DNA of 64,000 nt, taken from Pseudomonadota bacterium (GTDB lineage: Bacteria; Pseudomonadota; Gammaproteobacteria; Burkholderiales; Methylophilaceae). The notes beneath the pieces were generated by a model. It was not told where the DNA came from. It searched no databases and saw nothing but the letters and a program-made list of their open reading frames with translations. Shown in pieces: positions 18,326-27,055 of this stretch. Numbering within the stretch: the stretch's first letter is position 1; every line of letters begins with the position of its first letter. A program made the translations under genes and the position numbers. Where the stretch lies: assembly GCA_020053735.1 (NCBI GenBank), contig JAGVMP010000009.1, forward strand, positions 186,001-250,000. The letters are read 5' to 3'.

Positions 18326-18375
18326 CAACCGCAAGGGTTGTCCCCGCAGAATATACCAGCTAAAGCTGGTTATTC
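18326..18375. repeat. Dispersed palindromic repeat, copy 1
   Basis: Two small hairpins (CAACC/GGTTG and ACCAGC/GCTGGT) joined by TCCCCGCAGAATAT. Nearly the same string recurs at 60061-60141, and related forms occur at 59983-60035 and 55673-55730. It sits between crcB and the convergent gap gene. Confidence 0.7.
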
Positions 18376-18432
18376 ATGCGTGAAAGTCAATATCCATAAG
18401 GCTTGCAGAGTATGGTTTTTAATAGCTTGCGT

Positions 18433-19503
<1,071 letters not shown>

Positions 19504-19661
19504 CTAAGCAACGCGCTTAGAATGATAATAAGCAAGTTTGATGCTAGATTTATTACAAACAATCACAAGAAGCCATATTTAAAGGCTAAGGAAATTTAAA
19601 GAACAAAGGCCGCAGATTATACAGAAGCAATTGAATTAGAACTAGGCAGTAAATTAATACA

Positions 19662-19680
19662 GCTAAGCAGCGATCTTAGC
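19662..19680. terminator. Weak hairpin between gap and the MHYT protein gene
   Basis: GCTAAG and CTTAGC pair as a 6-bp stem with a 7-nt loop, followed on the plus strand by an AT-rich stretch with six T. It is just beyond the stop of the minus-strand gene at 19693 but the T run is on the wrong side for that gene. Weak evidence. Confidence 0.25.
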
Positions 19681-19692
19681 AATAAATATTTT

Positions 19693-22293
19693 TTAATTAC
19701 TGAAAAGGTCTGTGGAGGCCCAGTTTTGAATTAATGCTTGAAATTGATCAATCGGTAAGGGACGGCTAAACAAATATCCTTGAAACGATGGGCAATCATA
19801 CTGCTTCAGCATATCCAGCTGAATCTGTGTTTCCACGCCCTCTGCAATGACATTAAAACCAAGAATATTGCCCATGGCGATGATGGTTTTTACAATAATC
19901 GCATCACTGGGGTCAGTAGCAATGTCATCCACGAAACTCTTGTCTATCTTAAGCTGTTGAATGGGTAAACGTCTGAGGGAGGCCAGCGATGAGTAGCCAG
20001 TGCCAAAATCGTCCATAGAAAAACGTACACCAGCCGCTCTTAATATTTGCATTTTTTCGATGGTTTCAGATACATCTTCAACGACCATGCTTTCGGTCAA
20101 TTCTATTTTGAGTCTGGTCGGATTCGCTTTGGTTTGTTTCAGAATCCCAATCACCTGGTCAACAAAGTCGGGTTGCTTGAATTGATATGAACTGACGTTT
20201 ACAGCCAGTAGCAGATGCTTTGCCTTAGCATCAGATTCCCATATTTTGAGTTGTTTACAGGCAGTTTCTAGCACGTATTTGCCTATCGGCAAGATGAGTC
20301 CAGATTCTTCAGCAATTGGGATAAAAGTGGCTGGTGGAATTTGACCTCTCTCTGGATGTTGCCAACGCAGTAAAGCTTCTGCACCAAAAATCCGGTTCTG
20401 ACCATCGACTTGTATTTGATAGTGCAGGCTAAATTGTTGCTCTGCTAAAGCCTTGCGTAAACTGCTTTGCAAGGTAAATCGTGTCTCTAGGGCTTCCTGC
20501 ATCGAAGGATTAAAAAAATGCAGTCGATTACGCCCGGCATGTTTAGATTGATACATAGCCGTATCTGCATGTCTGAGCAGATTTTCTACAGTGGTGGCGT
20601 TGCCGTAGAATGTGCTAATACCGATGCTGGCGGTACTGTGATATTCATAGCCGTTAAGCATGTACGGCATGCTGATAGTTTCGAGAATCTTTTCTCCAAG
20701 CAGCTTAGCTTGTAAGGCAGATTTTTCGTAATCTTCGTCTAAATCTGTCAGCATCACAATAAACTCATCGCCACCAAGTCGCGCTACCGTATCACCCTTG
20801 CGTATAGGGCCTTGTAGTCTGTTTGCAACCTCAGATAGCATTAAGTCACCAACGTCGTGACCTTTGCTGTCATTCAATGTCTTGAAATGATCTAAATCAA
20901 TAAATAACACCGCACCATGGCGATGCGTTCTGCCGCTGGCAGCGAGCGCTTGTTGTAAGCGGTCTGCCAATAGGCGTCGATTTGGTAGCTGGGTCAACGG
21001 GTCATGGAAGGCAACATGGCTGATTTCGTCTTCATATTCTTTGCGCTCTATCGCCAGTTGTGCCAACTGTGCATAACGCTCAATCAAGGCAAGTTCCGCT
21101 GCTGATGGCGTGGCTGGATATCTATGATAAATAGCAAAAGTGCCCATCACATAGTTATCATAGTTTTTGATAGGTTGCGACCAGCAGGCCCGAATATTCC
21201 CTAGACGTGCCAAATCCTGATAGGGTGCCCAGTAGGGATGTTGTTGCACATCTTCCACAACCACGCGCTGGCCGCTAAATGCTGCTGCGCCACATGAACC
21301 TGCATTTTCGCCTATGACTAAACCATCTACTGCTTTGTTGTAGGCCTCTGGCATACTGGATGCTGCGCCATGTCTTAGATGTTTGCCATCTTCATCAAGC
21401 AAGAGAATTGTACATATCATCTCTGGATGCAGCGCCTCAGCCTGTCGTGTTAAATCCTCTAACACATAGTGTAATGGCATTGCTGAATTAATTTGCTTGA
21501 GAATTTCGCGGTCCATCTCCAACTCTTTAGTGCGCATGTTTAATTGATGGATTATGAGTGCATTCGCGCGCTCTATCCGGCGTTCAAGAAAATTAGCAAT
21601 CCAGCCACCAGTAAACAGAAAAAATACAATGCCAGCGATAACGAAAGATAGCAGTGTTGGTTCGATACTGGTGCCGATAACGGTGCAGACACTACCAGGC
21701 GCGAAACTTGCCGCTGCCATGCCAGTGTAGTGCATCCCTGCAATAGCGGATCCCATAATGAGTGCGCCTAGCAAATGTCTGAGCAGTAAATTTAGGCCAG
21801 ATTTTTCACCTGCATACATTATGAACAGGGCGCCGATAGAAGCAGTAACAGCAATCGCTATGGAAACTATAAAAAGCAAAGGGTTGTAGCTGATCGCTGG
21901 TTGCATTTTGAGTGCCGCCATGCCAGTGTAGTGCATGGTAGCAATACCCAATCCCATCAGGAATCCACCCACCACAATATGGCGAAGTTGCATGGTAGAA
22001 GTCTGCAGCAGGTAAAACCCCAAAAGTGCTGCTGCGATGGCTGGTATTACAGAAATAGAAGTAAGTAGGGCGTCGTAAGCAACGGGTACAGGCAGATGAA
22101 AAGCCAGCATGCCGATAAAATGCATAGACCAGATAGCCAGTCCTAATGTGACAGCACCTGCAATCATCCAAGCTCTGGCGGTGTTTCCAGAGGTCTCGCG
22201 CATGCGCTCAGCATGGGACAATGCGGCGAACGATCCGTACATGGCAGTGAGCACGGACAAGATAATTAGATTTGTATTCCAAACAACTGCCAC
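19693..22293 (-). CDS. MHYT-GAF-GGDEF-EAL membrane c-di-GMP regulator
   Basis: 866 residues. Residues 1-235 form a seven-helix MHYT sensor with the motifs MHFIGML, MHYTGMA and MHYTGMA, thought to bind metal and sense oxygen, CO or NO. A GAF domain (about 265-415) with GENAGSCGAAAFSG follows, then a GGDEF domain with an intact RLGGDEF and then an EAL domain with EALLR, NVSSYQF, LTESM, MDDFGTGYSSL and LKIDKSF all intact. Both synthesis and hydrolysis of c-di-GMP are possible. It lies in the inner membrane. The gene stands alone; upstream 187 bp are shared with the divergent cyclase-like gene. Confidence 0.93.
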   Translation of the reverse strand: MAVVWNTNLIILSVLTAMYGSFAALSHAERMRETSGNTARAWMIAGAVTLGLAIWSMHFIGMLAFHLPVPVAYDALLTSISVIPAIAAALLGFYLLQTSTMQLRHIVVGGFLMGLGIATMHYTGMAALKMQPAISYNPLLFIVSIAIAVTASIGALFIMYAGEKSGLNLLLRHLLGALIMGSAIAGMHYTGMAAASFAPGSVCTVIGTSIEPTLLSFVIAGIVFFLFTGGWIANFLERRIERANALIIHQLNMRTKELEMDREILKQINSAMPLHYVLEDLTRQAEALHPEMICTILLLDEDGKHLRHGAASSMPEAYNKAVDGLVIGENAGSCGAAAFSGQRVVVEDVQQHPYWAPYQDLARLGNIRACWSQPIKNYDNYVMGTFAIYHRYPATPSAAELALIERYAQLAQLAIERKEYEDEISHVAFHDPLTQLPNRRLLADRLQQALAASGRTHRHGAVLFIDLDHFKTLNDSKGHDVGDLMLSEVANRLQGPIRKGDTVARLGGDEFIVMLTDLDEDYEKSALQAKLLGEKILETISMPYMLNGYEYHSTASIGISTFYGNATTVENLLRHADTAMYQSKHAGRNRLHFFNPSMQEALETRFTLQSSLRKALAEQQFSLHYQIQVDGQNRIFGAEALLRWQHPERGQIPPATFIPIAEESGLILPIGKYVLETACKQLKIWESDAKAKHLLLAVNVSSYQFKQPDFVDQVIGILKQTKANPTRLKIELTESMVVEDVSETIEKMQILRAAGVRFSMDDFGTGYSSLASLRRLPIQQLKIDKSFVDDIATDPSDAIIVKTIIAMGNILGFNVIAEGVETQIQLDMLKQYDCPSFQGYLFSRPLPIDQFQALIQNWASTDLFSN

Positions 22294-22480
22294 GGGCTCG
22301 CCCCTTAGGTATTGCAGTTATATAGTTATATGTCAGTGCATTATATATTATATGAGTGATAAGCGTTGTTTGTGCTTCGGGTCTGGTGACTTGGTTTTAA
22401 TTTGATGAATATCTAAACAATTGAATTATTGAGTCTTTGTGATTAAGATAGCTGCTTGAACCCTGAGGCTTTTCAATATT

Positions 22481-23515
22481 ATGAATGACAAAATGAATAA
22501 AACTTCTATTTGTAGCGTGGTAGCGCTGGATATTATCGATTACGCAAAGAAAACAAATGCTGAACAGGTGGAAATTAAAAACCTATTGAATGGTTTTATT
22601 CAGCATGCAGTGATTGATATTCCACAAGATGACCGAGTGATTATAGAAACAGCTAGCGGTGCTGCGCTTGCCTGTAGTGGCCCGCTAGAAGATGCGTTAG
22701 AAGATGCGCTATTTATTTCGATTACGATTCGCGATGAAATTTTGAAACATAATACTAATGGTTCAACCCCTTTGTACGTGCAATTTGGCATTAATTTAGG
22801 GGCGGCGCGCGTGGTAAAAAATAGCATCGTTGGCGAAGGCATAGAAGAGGCGCAACGCATTATGAGCTTTGCTAACCCGAACCAAATTTTAGTTTCCCAC
22901 GTTTACTTTGAGATGGCTTCTAAACTGACACAAGAAATATCGCAAATGTTCGAAAAATATGAAATGCACGCGCATGAACATGATGTGTATGCGGTGCGTT
23001 TGCTTAAAGAGGGCGCGGCAAGTGAACCATTAGTTGCGGCAGACAATACCGTAGCAGCACAATCAATCACAGGCAAAATTAATTGGACCTATGTTGCCTT
23101 AGGTTTTTTGGCGCTGTTAGCGTTTTTTGTGCTGGCAAAATTGGTCGCACCACCAATCGAGCCCGCGATTACAGTAGAGCAGCCCGTTGTGGCGAACCCC
23201 GCCCCCGCAACAGAGGTAACTGTTGAGCCAAATCAAAATGCCGCAAAACAGGACGACGCAAAAAAAGCTAAAGATATTCAGGCTAAAGATACTCAGAAAA
23301 AATCTAAGCAAAAAGCCGCAGTTGAGACTGAACAGGCTACTAGTAAAACTGAAAAATCTAGTACTGGTAGTGCTGCAAATTCCGTACCCACAAAAACAGA
23401 CAATAGTGAAACTAATGAGAAGTCTGGTTGGCAATCTTTTAAAGATAGTGTCACATCTGGCGCGGATAGCAAGTGTACGCAGGCTGAAATTGCATTGAAC
23501 CAGTGCGTTAAGTAA
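22481..23515 (+). CDS. Class III nucleotidyl cyclase-like domain with single membrane segment, probably catalytically degenerate
   Basis: 344 residues. Residues about 8-165 resemble a class III adenylate/guanylate cyclase domain (VVALDIIDYAKK, VQFGINLGAARVVKNSIVGEGIEEAQRIM, ILVSHVYFE). The first metal Asp (D17) is present, but the second, normally in a GDA motif, is replaced in ASGAALA, so two-metal catalysis is doubtful. A single transmembrane segment lies near 202-222, followed by a Lys/Ala/Thr-rich, probably disordered periplasmic tail that ends with two Cys (SKCTQAEIALNQC). This may be a signal-binding or scaffold protein. It is convergent with the first Crp/Fnr gene, which may itself bind a nucleotide. 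Confidence 0.75.
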   Translation: MNDKMNKTSICSVVALDIIDYAKKTNAEQVEIKNLLNGFIQHAVIDIPQDDRVIIETASGAALACSGPLEDALEDALFISITIRDEILKHNTNGSTPLYVQFGINLGAARVVKNSIVGEGIEEAQRIMSFANPNQILVSHVYFEMASKLTQEISQMFEKYEMHAHEHDVYAVRLLKEGAASEPLVAADNTVAAQSITGKINWTYVALGFLALLAFFVLAKLVAPPIEPAITVEQPVVANPAPATEVTVEPNQNAAKQDDAKKAKDIQAKDTQKKSKQKAAVETEQATSKTEKSSTGSAANSVPTKTDNSETNEKSGWQSFKDSVTSGADSKCTQAEIALNQCVK

Positions 23516-23639
23516 AGATTAATTAAGTAGGCTATTTGCAGTCATTAGCTTAAATAACCTATAGAGCAATAAGCTAGGATTTGAATTGTAGTTACTACAT
23601 TGTTCTGGCTTATGTTTCGATTTACTATCCCGATTTACA

Positions 23640-24398
23640 TTAGGTCAATATTTCATCATCATCAGGCACATTTTTTAATGTGCTGATGGTCGAATCTAAA
23701 ATATGTGCATATGTATCTCTATCTGCTTGATAGCACAAACAGGATGCCGTTTTTAAGCCCTGTCTGTCATGAATAATGATATTGCCGCGACTGTAACTAA
23801 TAAAATTTTTGCGCTGTAAAGAGCCCGCCGCTTTGGTCACACCCACTCTACGCACACCTAGCATTTGCGCCAGCAATTCTTGCGTAATATGTAATTCATC
23901 CGATTGTGATCTATCCTGAAACATGAGTATTAATTTTGCCAAGCGACTCTCTAATAAATGAAAGAGATTGCAAGCCGCTGTTTGCATCAACTGATTATAA
24001 TTTACAAATACATATCGCTGCAGCAGCGTATTCAGTTCAGGGTTTTGTTCTAGTTGCTCGGTAAAATCAGCTGCAGCGATGCGTAATGCAAAACCTGTTT
24101 TTTGCACCACTGCACGACAAGGCGTGATGTCAATGCCAAGTACCGAGCTAATGCACAGCATGCCCTCATTACCGATTAATGTAATCATAAGGTCTGGGCT
24201 ATCTGTGATTTTTTTCTCCCACGAGATAACGCCCTGGAGAGGAAAATAAATATGCTGAATGGCGTCGCCTGGGTTGCCGATGACTTCACCAAGTGTTAAA
24301 TCCACCACCTCGCATAAATCAATAAATTGAGAGCGAAGGTGATCATTTAAACCATTTAATAATTGGTTGCTGCCTATTGCAGCTTGCTTAGTTGACAC
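23640..24398 (-). CDS. Crp/Fnr family transcriptional regulator, copy A
   Basis: 252 residues. An N-terminal cyclic-nucleotide-binding fold (about 15-135, IQHIYFPLQGVIS) lacks FNR cysteines, and a C-terminal winged helix contains ELLAQMLGVRRVGVTKAAGSL. The end has the CLCYQ motif common in this betaproteobacterial subgroup. The recognition-helix region is almost identical to that of the second regulator at 28976 (VRRxGVTxAAG), so both may bind the same DNA motif. The upstream region is shared with the divergent sod gene and carries three copies of that motif. The effector is unknown. Confidence 0.88.
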   Translation of the reverse strand: MSTKQAAIGSNQLLNGLNDHLRSQFIDLCEVVDLTLGEVIGNPGDAIQHIYFPLQGVISWEKKITDSPDLMITLIGNEGMLCISSVLGIDITPCRAVVQKTGFALRIAAADFTEQLEQNPELNTLLQRYVFVNYNQLMQTAACNLFHLLESRLAKLILMFQDRSQSDELHITQELLAQMLGVRRVGVTKAAGSLQRKNFISYSRGNIIIHDRQGLKTASCLCYQADRDTYAHILDSTISTLKNVPDDDEILT

Positions 24399-24536
24399 GT
24401 GAATCAGCCTTTTTTTATTAGCACTGTAATGTTAAAAAAAACGCAACAGGCGGCAAAGGGAGTAATTCATTACATATCCAAATGTCGGAGGCCACAAAGA
24501 GTCATACAAGCAGGGTATGCTAAGCAACAAAACTTA

Positions 24537-24553
24537 TCTGTACGTTAGCCCAC
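24537..24553 (+). promoter_or_regulatory. Putative Crp/Fnr-type site 1 (crp A / sod intergenic)
   Basis: TCTGTACGTTAGCCCAC, matching the local consensus TCTGTRCGNTAGCGNAC. It is 161 bp upstream of sod and 139 bp upstream of the divergent regulator gene. Confidence 0.6.
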
Positions 24554-24592
24554 TTAAAAACAGTGTAGTTTAATTATTCTAGCTAGCGCCCC

Positions 24593-24609
24593 TATGTGCG
24601 CTTGCGTAC
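24593..24609 (+). promoter_or_regulatory. Putative Crp/Fnr-type site 2 (upstream of sod)
   Basis: TATGTGCGCTTGCGTAC, 15 of 17 identical to the copy at 42883. It starts 56 bp downstream of site 1, a multiple-site promoter arrangement. Confidence 0.5.
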
Positions 24610-24640
24610 AAAAATATTCTTGGTTTCGCGCTTGCTATGT

Positions 24641-24655
24641 GTCCAACCGCACAGA
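24641..24655 (-). promoter_or_regulatory. Putative Crp/Fnr-type site 3 (upstream of sod, inverted)
   Basis: On the minus strand TCTGTGCGGTTGGAC, a partial match. It lies 59 bp before the sod ATG. Confidence 0.4.
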
Positions 24656-24713
24656 CGACACAGCCTGATATGTGTAGTTTTTACCTAAATATTTTAATTA
24701 GGGAAAATTCAAA

Positions 24714-25445
24714 ATGAATGAAATAAGCAATCAATCACTGCAATCATTCGCTATACCAGAGAAAGTATTTGAACTTAAAAAGCATCAGTTACCGCCTTTA
24801 AAGTATGACTACGCATCGTTAGAGCCATATATAGATCAGCGGACCATGATACTGCATCACGATAATCATCATGCAAGCTATGTAAAAAAGCTCAATGAAG
24901 CATTAGAAAAGTTTCCTGAGTTTCAAGATAAGTCGGCCGCATGGCTTTTATGCCATTTAGAGCAATTGCCAGCGTCTATTAGAACTGCCGTGCACCATAA
25001 TGCGGGTGGTCATGTTAATCACAGCGCGTTTTGGCATGCCATTAAACCGTTCAGCATCAATGAGCCTAAAGGATTACTACGCGACGCAATTAATCGTGAT
25101 TTTGGCAGCCTCACCGAGTTTAAAAAAATTTTTGAGGAGCAGGGCGCCAAGGCTTTTGGATCGGGCTGGGTATGGTTAGTGTGTAGTTTAAAAAATGGCA
25201 CTAATTTACAAGTCATCACCACATCTGGTCATGACAACCCGCTGATGCAAAATCTCCTCCCCATTTTATTAAATGACGTATGGGAACATGCCTACTACTT
25301 GCGCTATGAAAACCGCCGTCAGGATTATTTAAAAGCCTGGTGGTCTGTGGTGGACTGGGATCAGGCTGCGGCTTGCTTTGAGAAAAGATCTCAGTCACTC
25401 ATTGAAATATTAACAGCTGAAAATAAAAAGTTTTTAACGGCTTAA
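24714..25445 (+). CDS. Iron/manganese superoxide dismutase
   Basis: Dismutates superoxide to oxygen and peroxide in the cytoplasm. Metal ligands by alignment to SodA are H48 (LHHDNHH), H103 (GGHVNHSAFW), D188 and H192 (NDVWEHAYY). The GGH and NHSAFW segments look Mn-type, but the residue that hydrogen-bonds the metal solvent, usually Gln in QDSPLM, is His173 in SGHDNPLM; His at this place is known from some Fe or cambialistic enzymes. The N terminus is about 24 residues longer than the minimal family form and has no signal peptide. A GGGAAA motif precedes the ATG. Three copies of the shared 17-bp motif lie upstream. Confidence 0.92.
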   Translation: MNEISNQSLQSFAIPEKVFELKKHQLPPLKYDYASLEPYIDQRTMILHHDNHHASYVKKLNEALEKFPEFQDKSAAWLLCHLEQLPASIRTAVHHNAGGHVNHSAFWHAIKPFSINEPKGLLRDAINRDFGSLTEFKKIFEEQGAKAFGSGWVWLVCSLKNGTNLQVITTSGHDNPLMQNLLPILLNDVWEHAYYLRYENRRQDYLKAWWSVVDWDQAAACFEKRSQSLIEILTAENKKFLTA

Positions 25446-25550
25446 ATATATTCAGTCTGGTATGTGCGCCACCACACCGACACTACAGGCAGTTAATTTT
25501 AGACTGATTTACGCATTAGCAACTTGAAAACATTTCTGGAGGATTACAAG

Positions 25551-25778
25551 ATGAACTGGGATTTAATTGCAGGAAATTGGAAACAATTTAAAGGGAATAT
25601 TCAGCAACAGTGGGGTAGGTTAACCGATGACCAGTTAACAGTGATTGCAGGAAAGCGCGATCACTTGGCTGGAAAAATTCAAGTGATGTATGGTATTGGT
25701 AAAAATGAGGCAGAAAATCAATTATTGGATTGGCAAGAGAATCAAATTGATACTGATGGACATATAAACAACCGGTAA
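25551..25778 (+). CDS. CsbD/YjbJ family stress protein
   Basis: A 75-residue hydrophilic protein beginning MNWDLIAGNWKQFKG, the classic CsbD opening, with GKIQVMYGIGKNEAE near the end. CsbD proteins are abundant in stressed or stationary cells; the molecular role is unknown. A longer frame opens at 25524, but GGAGG at 25539-25543 is correctly spaced for the ATG at 25551. It lies 105 bp after sod and may be cotranscribed. Confidence 0.92.
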   Translation: MNWDLIAGNWKQFKGNIQQQWGRLTDDQLTVIAGKRDHLAGKIQVMYGIGKNEAENQLLDWQENQIDTDGHINNR

Positions 25779-25820
25779 TTATTTAGGGCTGCAGGTGTTA
25801 ATTGTGTTCAAAATTGAAAT

Positions 25821-25843
25821 AGTGGCCAGTGGCCAGTGGCCAG
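25821..25843 (+). repeat. Short tandem repeat, three units of 7 bp
   Basis: AGTGGCC repeated three times, ending in AG. It is between csbD and a small membrane protein gene. Repeats of this kind can vary in copy number by slippage. Confidence 0.6.
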
Positions 25844-25913
25844 CGTTAACAGCGAAGCGTCACAATAAATCGGACTATGCACATTTTGTAGGCTTGTCAT
25901 AAAGGATAATGGA

Positions 25914-26156
25914 ATGACGAAGATAATTATTAGTATCGGCTTACTTAAGATAGCCGTAATTTCTCTCATGACGCTTACTTTCAGCATGCTTTTTATTAAC
26001 ATCATCAACCATCAGAATATGACGAAAAGTAAGCATCAAACAATCGAGAAAAATCTGCATATTGAATATCAGGCTAGCCAATCAGAAGACTTTGATGACA
26101 GAACAAATCAGTTTGTCATATTCAAAATTAATAATATTCACAATGTTAGGGCATAA
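25914..26156 (+). CDS. Small single-pass membrane protein, function unknown
   Basis: 80 residues. A hydrophobic segment (about 4-32) is followed by a hydrophilic, charged tail. AAGGATAATGGA precedes the ATG with acceptable spacing, and base use is AT-rich like the surrounding small stress genes. I do not recognise the family. It could be a spurious frame, but the ribosome site and topology favour a real gene. Confidence 0.5.
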   Translation: MTKIIISIGLLKIAVISLMTLTFSMLFINIINHQNMTKSKHQTIEKNLHIEYQASQSEDFDDRTNQFVIFKINNIHNVRA

Positions 26157-26309
26157 GGTTATACATGCCTCACCCAAGAAATAATCAGTAGAAGGTAATC
26201 TCCTGGTTAATGGACACGAAAACTATACACATCCGCGCTCTTCCGCGAAGGGTATGACCTCGTTGAGGTAGGTATAAAAATTTAAACAGACTCATTTTGA
26301 GTCGGATCA

Positions 26310-26336
26310 ATTAGGAAGATACCATTAGGAAGATAC
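26310..26336 (+). repeat. Tandem duplication of the ribosome-binding region
   Basis: The 13-bp string ATTAGGAAGATAC occurs at 26310-26322 and again at 26324-26336, immediately before the ATG at 26338. Each copy carries AGGA, so the next gene has two ribosome sites in tandem; only the proximal one is well spaced. Confidence 0.7.
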
Positions 26337-26337
26337 G

Positions 26338-26817
26338 ATGCGCCCACAATTAACATTTTTGTTGCCAGATATCGACACCGCCAATCAAGCTTCACAGGCT
26401 TTATTGCTTGCGCGTGTAGATAATGAAAATATATGTTTTTTAGCAAAACCAGGTACTGATTTCGGAAGACTACCAACCGCAAATGTAATTGAAAGTACCA
26501 ATATGATTAATGAGGGAGGAAAAGGCATTTCGATAGGCGCCGCAGTTGGACTTCTCATTGGGCTGTATGCGCATTATTCTCAACCTTGGGTTACCGAATC
26601 TATGGATGTAAATTGGATGGTATTGACAGTAATGCTGATGATTTCTGGCGCTGCAACTGCCGCCATTGGGGTTGCTATTTTTGGCACTAATTTTAATGAC
26701 TTAAAAAAATATAAAGCTAAGATTGAAAAAGGCGCAATATTAATGACTGTCTCAGTCCCATTTCAACGTTCAAATGAAATAGCGAATATAGTCAGTAAAT
26801 CTTACATTAAGTACTAA
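26338..26817 (+). CDS. Membrane protein with soluble flanks, possibly DUF1269-like
   Basis: 159 residues. An N-terminal soluble part (1-60), then two hydrophobic segments (about 62-82 and 93-118) with a Gly/Ala-rich character, then a short cytoplasmic ferredoxin-like tail (KAKIEKGAILMTVSVPF). The arrangement of a glycine-rich hairpin between two alpha-beta halves recalls DUF1269 and 17M-type general stress proteins. The start is set by the duplicated ribosome-binding site. No enzymatic motif is visible. The context of sod, csbD and Crp/Fnr suggests a stress-induced protein. Confidence 0.72.
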   Translation: MRPQLTFLLPDIDTANQASQALLLARVDNENICFLAKPGTDFGRLPTANVIESTNMINEGGKGISIGAAVGLLIGLYAHYSQPWVTESMDVNWMVLTVMLMISGAATAAIGVAIFGTNFNDLKKYKAKIEKGAILMTVSVPFQRSNEIANIVSKSYIKY

Positions 26818-26860
26818 TTTAAGCTTTAAATTTCTATCCTCAATTACATCCCCATAAGAT

Positions 26861-26886
26861 AAAAAAAGCCCTCGAATTTCGAGGGC
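26861..26886 (-). terminator. Strong Rho-independent terminator on the minus strand
   Basis: GCCCTCGA at 26868-26875 and TCGAGGGC at 26879-26886 form a perfect 8-bp stem with a 3-nt loop; the minus strand continues with seven T. It could end the PAS-GGDEF-EAL transcript, whose stop is 170 bp upstream, or a separate small RNA. Confidence 0.88.
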
Positions 26887-26990
26887 AAAACCACGCATAA
26901 GGGTGTACGTGGGTGGAGATGAATTCAATCAACACACTTGGTATTAAATCTCTGAGTCTTGTTATTGCTCAGTTTAAAGATAATGCCAAT
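26861..26990 (-). ncRNA. Candidate small RNA between convergent genes (boundaries approximate)
   Basis: A regulator-type motif at 27024-27040 and a strong terminator at 26861-26886 bracket a stretch of about 140 bp on the minus strand that contains no convincing ORF. A second small hairpin (CCACG with CGTGG) precedes the terminator, and TTATCT near 26990-27000 could serve as a -10 element. The arrangement is that of a regulated sRNA; a long 3' UTR of the upstream gene is the alternative. Confidence 0.3.
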
Positions 26991-27023
26991 TAAATGGTAT
27001 GTTGACTGAAAAGCTTCACAATA

Positions 27024-27040
27024 TCTGTGCGCTAAGTAAC
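27024..27040 (+). promoter_or_regulatory. Putative Crp/Fnr-type site 4 (between convergent genes)
   Basis: TCTGTGCGCTAAGTAAC. It is 16 bp past the stop of the minus-strand gene at 27056, so it is not in an ordinary gene promoter; see the candidate small RNA. Confidence 0.45.
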
Positions 27041-27055
27041 ATATGACGTAAATTC

